Positions 10,441 through 21,876 of a stretch of DNA of 64,000 nt are shown piece after piece. Below the pieces are notes generated by a model. The model made no database searches, had not been told where the DNA came from, and saw only the letters and a list, made by a program, of their open reading frames with translations. Made by a program: the position numbers and the translations under genes. How positions within the stretch are numbered: position 1 is the first letter of the stretch; the number at the start of each line of letters is the position of its first letter. Origin of the DNA: Hydrogenophilus sp. (GTDB lineage: Bacteria > Pseudomonadota > Gammaproteobacteria > Burkholderiales > Thiobacillaceae); NCBI GenBank assembly GCA_020725265.1, contig DYFK01000001.1, forward strand, positions 166,969 to 230,968, read 5' to 3'.

Positions 10441-11529
10441 TCAATCGTGGCGCGGCCCGGCCAGCCTGGCGGCCAGTCGCCGGATCGGTTCCGGCCGTGC
10501 CAGGACCAGGAAATACAGCGCCCACAAGCCGAGAAACGCGTAAAACATCACGAATTCCGGCACCGCCACGCGCTCGGCGGCCAGACCGGTCAGGCCCAGC
10601 AGCAGCGACAGCCCGACCATGATCGCCACCACCCGGCCAACCGGGCAGCCGGCATCGTGCAGCACGTGATGCAGATGCCAACGGTCGGCGTGGAACGGAC
10701 TCTTGCCACGCGCGATGCGCAGCGCCATGACGCTGCCCATGTCGAGCAGCGGCAGCGCCACGATCCACACCGCCGTGATCGGCCGGATCGGCCCGACGCC
10801 ATCCCCCGCCAGCTTGATCGCGTACCAGCCCAGCAACAGGCCGAGCAGCACGCCACCGGCCTCGCCCATGAACACCCGGGCCCGCGCCCGCCCGGGCAGG
10901 CGCAGGTTGAGCGCGAGAAAACCCGCGACCGCGCCGAGCACGGCCAGGATCTCCAGACCCAGCCGCCATTCGCCGGCCATCAGCGCGACCGCCGCGAACA
11001 GACACAGCGGCACCGCGACCAGGCTACCGGCCAGGCCATCGAGGCCATCGATCATGTTGACCGCGTTCATCAGGCCGATCAGCGAAATCACCGTGACCAG
11101 ATACGCCCACTTGCCCAGTTCGATGGCGCCGATGCCAAGCAGATCGCCGAAGTACAGGACATGCACGGTGGTCCCCGACACCACGATCAGGGCCGCCACC
11201 AACTGGCCGAAGAACTTGGCGCGATGGCCGAACTGGCGCAGATCGTCGGCCAGGCCGAACAGCACCGCCAGCGTCATCGCCACCGTCAGGCTGGCGCTAC
11301 CGCCCGGCAAGGCGCCAAACGCGGCCGACACCAGCAGGATGGTCAGGAAGATCGCCAGGCCACCGACCAGCGGCGTCGGCGCGTCATGCCGCTTGCGTCC
11401 GCCCGGATGGTCGAGACAACCGTACCGGCGCGCCGGACCGATCAGGGCAAGGGCGAGAACGACCGCCAGCGCCGGCGCCAGCAATACCGGCCACGACTCG
11501 ATCAGGAAGGCCCAAGTCAGCGCGCTCAT
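10441..11529 (-). CDS. WecA-type polyprenyl-phosphate sugar-1-phosphate transferase
   Basis: This 362-residue integral membrane enzyme belongs to the MraY/WecA family, which loads the first sugar-phosphate on undecaprenyl phosphate. It has about ten hydrophobic segments and the three cytoplasmic motifs of the family: LFGLADDLRQFG, NMIDGLDGLAG and the HADRWHLHH histidine motif near residue 280. It is probably the initiating transferase for the glycan made by this operon. The start (ATG 11529) overlaps the upstream glycosyltransferase stop by four bases. The sugar is unknown. Confidence 0.9.
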   Translation of the reverse strand: MSALTWAFLIESWPVLLAPALAVVLALALIGPARRYGCLDHPGGRKRHDAPTPLVGGLAIFLTILLVSAAFGALPGGSASLTVAMTLAVLFGLADDLRQFGHRAKFFGQLVAALIVVSGTTVHVLYFGDLLGIGAIELGKWAYLVTVISLIGLMNAVNMIDGLDGLAGSLVAVPLCLFAAVALMAGEWRLGLEILAVLGAVAGFLALNLRLPGRARARVFMGEAGGVLLGLLLGWYAIKLAGDGVGPIRPITAVWIVALPLLDMGSVMALRIARGKSPFHADRWHLHHVLHDAGCPVGRVVAIMVGLSLLLGLTGLAAERVAVPEFVMFYAFLGLWALYFLVLARPEPIRRLAARLAGPRHD

Positions 11530-12652
11530 GCCGGAAACCACTCCCGATAGACCGCCAGGGTCGACTCGATCACCAGGCGCTCGTCGAATTCGCGCAGTAC
11601 CCGTTGCCGCCCGGCCGCGCCCATGCGCGCGCGCAGCTCCGGCCGCGCGCACAGCTCGCCGATCGCCGCCGCCAACGCGGCCGGATCGCGCGCCGGCACC
11701 AGCAGGCCGGTTTCGCCATGCGCGACCGCGTCCCGACATCCCGGCGCGTCGCTGGCGATCACCGGCAGACCGGCGGCGGCGGCTTCGATCAGACTCCTGG
11801 GCAAACCTTCCCGGTAGCTCGGCAACACCACCAGATCCACGCTTTCCAGGCAGGCGGCCATGTCCTCGACCTGACCCAACAGGGTTACCACGCCCTCGGC
11901 GGCCCAAGCGCGCGTCACCGCCTCCGGCACGGCCGCCGGATTGCCCGGATCGGCCACGCCGGCGACCAGAAACTCGGCCGGCAGACCCGCCGCCCGCAAG
12001 CGGCGGGCCGCCTCGACGAATTCCCCCAACCCCTTGTCCCAGAGCAGGCGCGCGGCGAACAGCACGCGCGGCACGGCACGGCGCGGCTCCGACGCGGGCA
12101 CCGGCTGGAAACGCCCGGTATCGACGCCGGACCCAGGGATGAGCCGGATGCGCCCGGCATCGACCAGTCCGGCCCGCTCGAACGCCGCCCGGTCATCCGC
12201 GTTCTGCACGACCAGCCGGTTGTCCGGCCCGGCCAGGGCCAGCCGCAGCAATCCGCGCACCAGCGGGCGCAACCAGCGCGCCCGCCGATCATCGCTGGCG
12301 AACACGTAGCCCAACCCGGCCACCGCGTTGATCCGCCGCCTCACCCCGGCCAGGCGCGCGGCCCATGAACCATAAACGACGCACTTGATCGTGAAATGGT
12401 GCGCCACGTCCGGCCGCTCGCGCCGGTAGAGCGCCACCAGCCGGGCCAGCAGGGCCAGTTCGCGCACGGGATTCAAGCTGCGCCGATGCATCGGCACCGG
12501 CAGCCAGCGAAACCCGGCCGCGCGCAGGCGTTCGCCATACGGCCCGTCCGGCGATACCAGCACCACTTCGGCGCCGGCCGCGCGCAAGGCGCGCGCCAGG
12601 GCCAGCCGGAAGTTATAGAGGTACCAGTCGGTGTTGGCGAAGAGCAGGACTT

Positions 12653-12656
<4 letters not shown>
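11526..12656 (-). CDS. Glycosyltransferase, GT4 family
   Basis: The 376-residue protein has the two-domain GT-B layout. The N-terminal half starts MKVLLFANTDWYLYNFRLAL, and the C-terminal half carries VLFAARLLWDKGLGEFVEA and the nucleotide-sugar EX7E region EGLPRSLIEAAAAGLPVIAS. The acceptor half resembles WbnK/PglA-type transferases that extend a lipid-linked glycan. It overlaps its neighbours on both sides by four bases (ATGA), so it is translated as part of one coupled operon. Donor and linkage cannot be deduced. Confidence 0.9.
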
Positions 12657-14619
<1,963 letters not shown>

Positions 14620-14620
<1 letters not shown>

Positions 14621-15534
14621 CAGGACGTTCCTTCGGGTAGCCGGCCAGGGTGATCCGAAGGGCGACGGAAGACATACTCGTCGCAGCCCGTCCCGAACAC
14701 CCCAGGGTCTCGCCCGAACAACTTGCCGTGTCGCACGAACCGACGTACCGGAACACAGCCCAGTCCAGTCAGCAAGGCATCGACCTCGCTGGCCGTGATC
14801 GACTCATAGGGCCACCCCCCCAACCAGTCATGAACGTCATGCTCGAAATCCATGCCCCGGTTCCGCCGGTAGTCACGCCGGTACTCCGCCAGATTCCTGC
14901 CGGTAACACGCAAGCGGATCGCGAACAGCGCCACGAATGCCGCCCGAGCCCGCCGTTGTCCGACGGGCGAGGCATTCGCGTACCAGCGCTTTTCCAGATG
15001 CCAGAACCAGTCCATCCAGACCCGCCGGTACAAGGCCAAGACGAACAGCCCGCCCGGCCCGATAGCGCGCGCCGCGCACTCGATGGCGCGTGTCATGGCA
15101 CCGGTGTGATGCAGCACGCCCCAGGAATAGACGACATCGAAGTCGCCCAAACCGGCGGCGGCCAGATCGAACACGCTCAGACGTTCGACACGCCAGCCGC
15201 CTCGCGGCGCATGGCGATCGAGCACCGCGCGCGAGGTCACCACGGAATCGGCGTCCAGATCGACCGCGACCACCTCGCGCGCACCCAGCCTGAGCGACGC
15301 GAGCGCATGCAGGCCGGAGCCGCTGCCGATGTCCAGGACACGCTTGCCGTCCAGACGCTCGCCGCCGAGCAGGCGGGACAGTCCGCGCACCGCCTCGTCG
15401 ATCTCCGGCTCGGCGATCCGCTCCGCATAGGAAGCCCAATTGTCGCCAAACGCGAAGTGCGACTCGGCGGCGGTCAGATCCTCACGACGCAAGATGTTCT
15501 CCCAGATAAAGCGCGCGGTAGCCGGCCACGGCAT
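14620..15534 (-). CDS. Class I SAM-dependent methyltransferase
   Basis: The SAM-binding fold is evident: VLDIGSGSGLHALASLRLGA, the acidic strand end VVAVDLDADS, and DFDVVYSWGVLHHTGAM. The C-terminal third (residues 190-300) is basic and aromatic and may bind the glycan acceptor. The start is uncertain: ATG 15534 gives 304 residues and overlaps the upstream gene by 53 bases, while TTG at 15492 would give 290 residues with a smaller overlap. Operon context suggests methylation of a surface sugar, which is inference. Confidence 0.8.
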
Positions 15535-16651
15535 GGTCCAGCGAGAAGCATTCGCGAACGCGCCGCCGCGCCGCCGCGCCGAGCGCGGCCAGGTCGGGGG
15601 TGGGCAGGGCAAGCAGACGCGCCCATGCACCCGCCAGCGCCTCTGGATCCCCTGGCGGCACGATCAGGCCGGTGTCACCGACGATGCGCCGGGCATCCCC
15701 GACGTCGGTGGCCACGCACGGCACGCCACAGCTCATCGCCTCTCCAAGCGAGTTGTGAAAGGCATCCCCCCATAGCGATGCCGAGGTGGCGACATCAAGC
15801 GCGCAGGTCAACGCCGGCACGTCCGCGCGCTCGCCGAGCGGATGCACGCGCCCCAGCAGCGCCGGCTCGACCAGCCAGGGCGCCAGCACAGGATTAGCGG
15901 CATCGACACCCTGTCCCGCGAGCAGGAAATGCACATCCGGCGCGCGCGCGGCCAGACTGGCGGCGGCGCGCAGGAATACCTCGTGCCCCTTCATGGCATG
16001 GAAACGCGCGATCAAGCCGATCAGGCGCCCGGACGACATCAGCCCCAGTTCCCGGCGAATGTCGGCCGCCGCCTCCGCGTCGGGACGGAATACATCGGTA
16101 TCGAAACCATTGTCGATCAACCTGCCCGGCGCCGATGCATAGCCGATCGCCTCGTGCTGCCGGCGGGCCAGGAGGGCGTTATACACAATCGCGTCGACCC
16201 CGGCCGAGACCCGGGAGCAGGCGCGGATCACCCGCCGTGTTCCCGGCTTTTCCAGCCCGAGGTCGGGCAGCGATTGCCGCACACTCCAGCAGAGCCGGGC
16301 GCGCCGGGACCAGAGCGCGCGCAGCAGCCAGGCCGCGAGATTGCCGTGATACATCCAGCCCTGCACGACATCCGGGCGAAAGCCCCGGGCAACGCCACGC
16401 AGACGCATTGCCGCCAGCGGCAGGTCGCGCGCCGAGTCCAGTCCCAGATGCCACACGGGCACGCCCATCGCCTCGATATCCCCGGACACGCCACCACGCG
16501 CGCGCAGTGACACCACGCCGACCTCCAAGCCTCCCGCCACCAGCCCCGGCAGCAGACGGCACAGCATACGTTCCGCGCCACCCGTGGCCAGCCCGGTGGT
16601 GATGAACAGCACCCGTGGCGCGCCTGATGCCGGCGTCCCCTGCCGCGTCAT
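15482..16651 (-). CDS. Glycosyltransferase, GT4 family
   Basis: This 389-residue GT-B protein has the family's glycine-rich acceptor start (VLFITTGLATGGAERMLCRL), a middle block GRLIGLIARFHAMKGHEVFL, and the C-terminal NSLGEAMSCGVPCVATDVGD, in which Glu and the GVPCVATD loop bind the nucleotide sugar. It overlaps the upstream glycosyltransferase by four bases and is one of three related GT4 genes in a row. The two closest copies share the GGAER start, so they may have arisen by duplication. Confidence 0.9.
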   Translation of the reverse strand: MTRQGTPASGAPRVLFITTGLATGGAERMLCRLLPGLVAGGLEVGVVSLRARGGVSGDIEAMGVPVWHLGLDSARDLPLAAMRLRGVARGFRPDVVQGWMYHGNLAAWLLRALWSRRARLCWSVRQSLPDLGLEKPGTRRVIRACSRVSAGVDAIVYNALLARRQHEAIGYASAPGRLIDNGFDTDVFRPDAEAAADIRRELGLMSSGRLIGLIARFHAMKGHEVFLRAAASLAARAPDVHFLLAGQGVDAANPVLAPWLVEPALLGRVHPLGERADVPALTCALDVATSASLWGDAFHNSLGEAMSCGVPCVATDVGDARRIVGDTGLIVPPGDPEALAGAWARLLALPTPDLAALGAAARRRVRECFSLDHAVAGYRALYLGEHLAS

Positions 16652-17763
16652 CGGCCGCCTCCAAACAATACCCGCGCGCTGTGTTCGACCATGGCCGCGA
16701 CGCTGAACCGGTCTTCCACCCGCTGACGGGCAAAACGCCCCAACCCGGCGCGTCGGTCCGCGGTCATGCCCGCGACATCGCGAATTCGCCCGGCCAGGGC
16801 GGCGGCATCCCCGGCCGGCGCCACCAGACCGGTGTCGCCGACGAGAAAGGCGGCATCGCCGACGTCAGTAACCACACAGACGCGCTCGCAACTCATCGCC
16901 TCGGCTACCACGTTGGGAAAGCCCTCGCTCAGCGAGGGCAGACAGACCAGGTCAAAAGCAGAATACAGGCCGGCGATATCGAGCGTGGCCGCCAGCCAGC
17001 ACACCCGTTCATCGACGCCCAGCTCGCACGCCCGGGCGCGCAATGCCTGGACCAGGCCGGGTTCGCCATCGCCGACACAGACCATGCGTGTCCCCCGCGA
17101 ACTGGCCAGCGCATCGAGCAGGAGCGCATGCCCCTTCATGGGATCGATACGGGCGACCACGCCGACCACGAAGTCGTCCTCGCCGATCCGCCACGACGCC
17201 CGCCAGCGCGCGCGCGCGGCGGGATCGAAGCGAAAACGTCCGGTATCGATGCCATTGCCGATGACCTCCGCATGGCCAACGAACATGCCACGCTGTCTGG
17301 CATGGGCCAAGCCAGCTCGCGAGTTGAACACCACGCGCGCGCAATAGCGCGCCAGGCTCCGCTCCAACCCGTCGACCAGCCGCGCCAGGCGGTCATAACA
17401 ACGGAAATCGATGCCGGAGGCCCGCATGCCCCAGATCACCCTGGTTCCGGGCAGGAACAGGCGGGCCAGCAGCGCCAGCAGATTGGCCACGGGCAGAAAG
17501 GAATACAGCACCGTCGGGCGCGACCCACGCAAATGACGCGCGAACCGCCACAGGAACGGCAACACGTCCCACCGACCGGCTTTGCCCAGATCACCGTTGG
17601 GCACCCCCGCCGCGTCCAGCTCCACGCGCAACGCGCCACCTGGGTAAAAGGTCAGGACCGAGACATCGACGCCGCGCTCGCGCAGCCCGCGTGCCAGATT
17701 CACCAACTGACGCTCCGCGCCACCGATCTCAAGGGAGCGGATGAGAAGAAGTACCCGCATCAT
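16648..17763 (-). CDS. Glycosyltransferase, GT4 family
   Basis: The 371-residue protein begins MMRVLLLIRSLEIGGAERQL and carries FVVGVVARIDPMKGHALLLD and the nucleotide-sugar region EGFPNVVAEAMSCERVCVVT. Both Rossmann halves of a GT-B enzyme are complete. It is GC-rich like the genes downstream of it, whereas the next gene upstream (17842-18957) is clearly AT-richer, so this gene marks the left side of an acquired block. It is coupled to the following gene by a four-base overlap. Confidence 0.9.
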   Translation of the reverse strand: MMRVLLLIRSLEIGGAERQLVNLARGLRERGVDVSVLTFYPGGALRVELDAAGVPNGDLGKAGRWDVLPFLWRFARHLRGSRPTVLYSFLPVANLLALLARLFLPGTRVIWGMRASGIDFRCYDRLARLVDGLERSLARYCARVVFNSRAGLAHARQRGMFVGHAEVIGNGIDTGRFRFDPAARARWRASWRIGEDDFVVGVVARIDPMKGHALLLDALASSRGTRMVCVGDGEPGLVQALRARACELGVDERVCWLAATLDIAGLYSAFDLVCLPSLSEGFPNVVAEAMSCERVCVVTDVGDAAFLVGDTGLVAPAGDAAALAGRIRDVAGMTADRRAGLGRFARQRVEDRFSVAAMVEHSARVLFGGGR

Positions 17764-17841
17764 TGTCAGCAGGACAAAGAAGGGCGCACCACCGCCCCAT
17801 CCGAGTCGTCATGGACGCCGCAATATGCACAGCGACACCCC

Positions 17842-18957
17842 TCATTTCATGGCAGCCATAAACAATTTTTCCCACATACTTGCAATTCGATCGATAGAAA
17901 ATCTTTCATTAACCTCTACAGCCCGCCTAGCACAGCGCGCGCGCTCATCAGAGTTGCCCATCAATTTATCCAATGCCCGTGCCAAGGACGTGACATCCCC
18001 AGGAGGAACCAGAAATCCATCTATTCCATCACGGACAATATCTCGGGGGCCCGTTTCGCAATCGAAACTGACTACAGGAACGCCATAAGCTAGCGCCTCG
18101 ATCAATGTATTTGGAAATCCTTCGTATCGTGAACTCATTACGTATAGGTCAGCGCTCATATACCAATCAGCCACGTTGCCGGCACGCCCTGGGAAAAATA
18201 CGCGAGACTCCAGACCCTCCAAAGCAGCCTGACGCTCAAGCGAATCGCGTTGCTTCCCCTCTCCCAGCACCACCAAATCCCAATCAAAATATTTATTTGC
18301 CAACGAAGAAAAAGCCGACACCAACAAGTCAAATCCTTTTTGGCCATGAAGACGGCCAACCGCTAACAACAGGTGCCGTCCCTCAACACGGATAGCGCTA
18401 GGCGCTAAATACGGGGGCGGCGACCTCAGAGGCTTAACAATGGGGTTCGGAATCACGGGGGTCATGTTGGCAGCCGTATTCCTTTTGATCCAATCCGAGC
18501 ATTCATTAGTAAGAGTAACCACGGCCGCCAATCGGCCATAACAAACTCTCCGAAGCCAACCCCACCCGACACCGATATCCACGCGCGGCGGATAAACGTG
18601 TTCAGTGCCAATCAGGCACATACTGGGGAACATTATCCCGGCAAGTGCCAGATGTATATTTGCCTCTGTCATGATGCCCATGGCAACATCAGGACGGATT
18701 TCGCTCAATACATTGCGTAATGCATCGATGCGCTGGGTGTTCCTCCATACACCAACAACAAAGTTCGAGCTATTACAAGCCAGATTCAATGAAACACGAT
18801 TAATGGATCGATGCAGAACATAGTCGTCCGGCGCGGATGGCGCCAACGTCACGACAAAAACATCCCAGCCCTTTTCCGCCCAGTGATTGGCAAGATTTGC
18901 AACAACCCGCTCAGCCCCTCCACCGGCAAGAGAACTAATATAAATTAGTATTCTCAT
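17842..18957 (-). CDS. Glycosyltransferase, GT4 family (AT-rich, probably acquired)
   Basis: The 371-residue protein starts MRILIYISSLAGGGAERVVA and contains HLLLAVGRLHGQKGFDLLV and YEGFPNTLIEALAYGVPVVS, complete GT4 signatures. Its closest functional relatives by motif include N-acetylgalactosamine transferases of the PglH/PglJ kind, but the donor is not determinable. Base composition and codon use are much more AT-rich than the genes on either side of the block. Its start overlaps the preceding gene's stop by 23 bases. Confidence 0.9.
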   Translation of the reverse strand: MRILIYISSLAGGGAERVVANLANHWAEKGWDVFVVTLAPSAPDDYVLHRSINRVSLNLACNSSNFVVGVWRNTQRIDALRNVLSEIRPDVAMGIMTEANIHLALAGIMFPSMCLIGTEHVYPPRVDIGVGWGWLRRVCYGRLAAVVTLTNECSDWIKRNTAANMTPVIPNPIVKPLRSPPPYLAPSAIRVEGRHLLLAVGRLHGQKGFDLLVSAFSSLANKYFDWDLVVLGEGKQRDSLERQAALEGLESRVFFPGRAGNVADWYMSADLYVMSSRYEGFPNTLIEALAYGVPVVSFDCETGPRDIVRDGIDGFLVPPGDVTSLARALDKLMGNSDERARCARRAVEVNERFSIDRIASMWEKLFMAAMK

Positions 18958-20503
18958 AAAACGTCCTTAAGGCATGCTTAATGGCCAACTCTTGTGACTC
19001 GGCCAGACGCAATAATGAATCCTCTCCCATACCACTGGGCGTCTCCTCACGTGAAACCATATCCACCAACTCCTTTTGAAGCCCTCCCTGCCTTATGACA
19101 AATTTAGCTGCGAACATGTCAACATGATCCATCACCCTTGAACGATCAGTATCTCCAAGATTGTCTGCCAAAACAAAAACAAGCTTGGCGCCCATGCAAT
19201 GAGCCGGAATGGCTACATGAATGCGACCGGTCACCACGCACAAACCACGACAATACTCCATCAACCTCATTTTGATCAGCTCAAATAGCGCCTCATAATC
19301 CAGTTGATCCTTTTTTGCGAGATATTGCGTCTGAAAAACCACATTCACTCCATGCGGCCGAATAATCTGCCTGTATTGATAAACCAAGTAAATCAAAAAA
19401 AACAAGCGACGCCATGTCTTGCCCTGACCAGCAGTTAACCTCCAAGCGTCCGGCACCACACGCAAATACCTCAAAAGTAACAAAGATGGCATGATCATTT
19501 TCAATGGTTGCTTTTCAGGCACTACCGGGGGATCAATTAAATACACATGCGAGGACTTGCCCATGATTTGAATCGCATCACATTTTTCCCTCAATTTTAT
19601 TCCGAGTGCGTATGTCAGACACCCAGAAAAATATGCATCCACGCCATTTAGCAATAAAAAATCCCGCGTCTCCATGTCTCTACACCCAATCGGCGCATGT
19701 TTTTTCAAGTGATCAATCATGGCCTTGGCCGAAAACCATTTCTTGGCGGCCGGAGTAATATGCAGTGAAATATACAATGGCGATAGCTTGCCATCTGGCG
19801 GCAATATTGGCTTATGGGAAAACCAACCGTTACAGATCACCGGGAGGCTTTTCCCTCGATATGTATGCAGTGACTCACGTTGCAAATACACTGGACGAAA
19901 GTCGCCCCCCGCCAACTCTATTGCCGCAAGTGTCTGCGTATAATCTCCCAAATTACCGAGTTGATCTTGATATACTAGAACGCCATAAGCATTTAGCACA
20001 TGCTCCCGCGTCAGCACATATATTGTGTTTGGCCCAACCGCCTCGGTTGCACATAGCACAAATCCGAACCGAGAAAAGAATTCGCAGATATCCTCTTTCG
20101 AATAATCATTAACCCACATGTTTTTTCTTCTTTGCCTTCTTGAAGGGGCCGCGCCCGTATCACAGTAGGACAAAATTATTTTTTTTTCGGTATGATTGAT
20201 CACGCTCCGAGAAAACCACTCAACGTCGTTGACATACTCCAAGACGCCAGAGATAAACGATACGTCAACATATATATTTGGAAACTCTGAACGATTAAAA
20301 TCGCAAACTAGAGTATCTTCCGTGCGAGGCTTGTAATCAACCGGGATGTATTCCGCCCGTCTAGATAAACACTCCCGAAGCCATTGTTTCCCGCATCCTA
20401 AATCAGCAATGACGCTCTCATTATCAATATATGAAGCCATTCTTTCGACCCTAAATCTCCAGGAATCGGAAAAATATTCATTGCTTTTCCATGTCTTAGC
20501 CAT
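18935..20503 (-). CDS. Methyltransferase-polysaccharide pyruvyl transferase fusion
   Basis: The 522-residue product combines two domains. Residues 20-170 look like a small SAM methyltransferase (VIADLGCGKQWLRECL, then EYIPVDYK and VSFISGVLEYVNDVEWF). From about residue 172 the protein follows the polysaccharide pyruvyl transferase family: AYGVLVYQDQLGNLGDYTQT, ISLHITPAAKKWF, and CVVTGRIHVAIPAHCMGAKL with the R-x-H typical of that fold. Pyruvyl transferases add ketal pyruvate to sugars. ATG 20503 was chosen because it overlaps the flippase end by only eight bases. The gene is strongly AT-rich. Function of the fused enzyme is inferred. Confidence 0.75.
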   Translation of the reverse strand: MAKTWKSNEYFSDSWRFRVERMASYIDNESVIADLGCGKQWLRECLSRRAEYIPVDYKPRTEDTLVCDFNRSEFPNIYVDVSFISGVLEYVNDVEWFSRSVINHTEKKIILSYCDTGAAPSRRQRRKNMWVNDYSKEDICEFFSRFGFVLCATEAVGPNTIYVLTREHVLNAYGVLVYQDQLGNLGDYTQTLAAIELAGGDFRPVYLQRESLHTYRGKSLPVICNGWFSHKPILPPDGKLSPLYISLHITPAAKKWFSAKAMIDHLKKHAPIGCRDMETRDFLLLNGVDAYFSGCLTYALGIKLREKCDAIQIMGKSSHVYLIDPPVVPEKQPLKMIMPSLLLLRYLRVVPDAWRLTAGQGKTWRRLFFLIYLVYQYRQIIRPHGVNVVFQTQYLAKKDQLDYEALFELIKMRLMEYCRGLCVVTGRIHVAIPAHCMGAKLVFVLADNLGDTDRSRVMDHVDMFAAKFVIRQGGLQKELVDMVSREETPSGMGEDSLLRLAESQELAIKHALRTFYENTNLY

Positions 20504-21791
20504 GAAACCACCTAGTCCTAAGCAATAGATATGCCGCCAAGCTTGTGCTATAAGCCACCGCATCCGCAATCATTAATCCAACCAAATCAAACGTTGGGAA
20601 CAGCAGCAAGCTTAAGCTGACCCTTGCCACAATAAACAGCGCAATCAGAAGCATCCATTTTCGATATTCGCCCATGGATGCCAGCAATGACGAAACCACA
20701 ATCAGAGCAAGAAATGCTGGAAGCTTTAAAAGACCAAAGCGAAATACCTCGGTCACCAACTCTGCATCTTCTGAAGTAAACGCCCCACGTTCGAACAACA
20801 CCCTCACCCCTACTGGGGCCAACCACCAACAGACAATAACCATGAGCACACCGAATGCGAACATTAAATTCAACCAATGTCTTGCTGTTCTTCCCAGTTC
20901 TGCACCATGAACCATCTTCACTTGCGAAAAAACGGGCAGCGTTGCCCTAGATACCGCCATGACCCCCATGCCGAGAATCAACGCCAACAAACGATGCACA
21001 TATCCAAGTATGGAAATACCGCCTGTACTTAGATGTGCCGCAAAAAACTGGTCCATAACCGAAGTCAGACTCATGATCGCCTGCCCCAGCATCATGATGC
21101 CGAAGCCTTGCCAGAAGGCGGGCCAATGGGAAGATGTCCGGCGGAAGCCGGGCATCCCGAACTCCTTGTCGCGCGCCGACGGCAGCACCACGGCGGCCAA
21201 CTGGAACGCCATGCCGGCCAGCGTGCCCCACAGAAGCGGCGCGACACCGTCAAAGGGCAGCAACATAACGGCGAGCAGGATGCCCAGCGCCGGCAGGCCT
21301 TCATACAGCGTGTTGGCATGCCGCTCCCTGGACAGCATCCAGACCGAATACAGGCCGATCGGCAGGCCGATCAACGGCACCAGGGCCAACATGGGCACGG
21401 CATCCAGAGCCACGACACGAACAGCGGGCGCCAACCCGAGCCACTCCGCGCGCAGCAACACGGGTAACCCCAGCCACGCCGCCAGAGTGAGCATGGCCCC
21501 GATCAGCAGGGTCAGGCCGAGCAGTTCGGCGCGAAACACCGGCAGACCGGCGGCATCCTCGCGTCGCAAGCGGGTGGCCAGGGGCACCAGCACCACCGCC
21601 AGCACGCTCAGCCAGACACTGACCGGCCAGCTCACCAGAGTGAAGACAAACAGGTAGCCATCCACCACCTCGCCGACACCAAAACGCCAGGCGACAGCCA
21701 TCTCCTTGGCCATGGCGACCAGCTTGGCGAGCATGACGAAGAGCATGACGACAAGCATGCCCCGGGCGATGGCGTGATGACGGGTCCGCAT
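20496..21791 (-). CDS. MurJ/Wzx-like lipid-linked glycan flippase
   Basis: The 431-residue protein is almost entirely hydrophobic, with 12 or more predicted membrane segments. It has the MurJ-like LFERGAFTSEDAELV motif in its second half. MOP-family flippases turn undecaprenyl-linked oligosaccharides across the inner membrane, here probably the product of this operon. ATG 21791 (MRTRHHAIARGM) is preferred over a longer frame with a non-membrane extension. The first half is GC-rich and the second half AT-rich, with the change near 21,050-21,110, so the gene looks mosaic. Confidence 0.85.
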   Translation of the reverse strand: MRTRHHAIARGMLVVMLFVMLAKLVAMAKEMAVAWRFGVGEVVDGYLFVFTLVSWPVSVWLSVLAVVLVPLATRLRREDAAGLPVFRAELLGLTLLIGAMLTLAAWLGLPVLLRAEWLGLAPAVRVVALDAVPMLALVPLIGLPIGLYSVWMLSRERHANTLYEGLPALGILLAVMLLPFDGVAPLLWGTLAGMAFQLAAVVLPSARDKEFGMPGFRRTSSHWPAFWQGFGIMMLGQAIMSLTSVMDQFFAAHLSTGGISILGYVHRLLALILGMGVMAVSRATLPVFSQVKMVHGAELGRTARHWLNLMFAFGVLMVIVCWWLAPVGVRVLFERGAFTSEDAELVTEVFRFGLLKLPAFLALIVVSSLLASMGEYRKWMLLIALFIVARVSLSLLLFPTFDLVGLMIADAVAYSTSLAAYLLLRTRWFHG

Positions 21792-21876
21792 GTCAAGCGG
21801 GTCATTCAAACATGTCAGTGACTGATGGGCAGACCACGGCACTGACCGTGTGCTGGAACCAGTGAAACCACACCAT

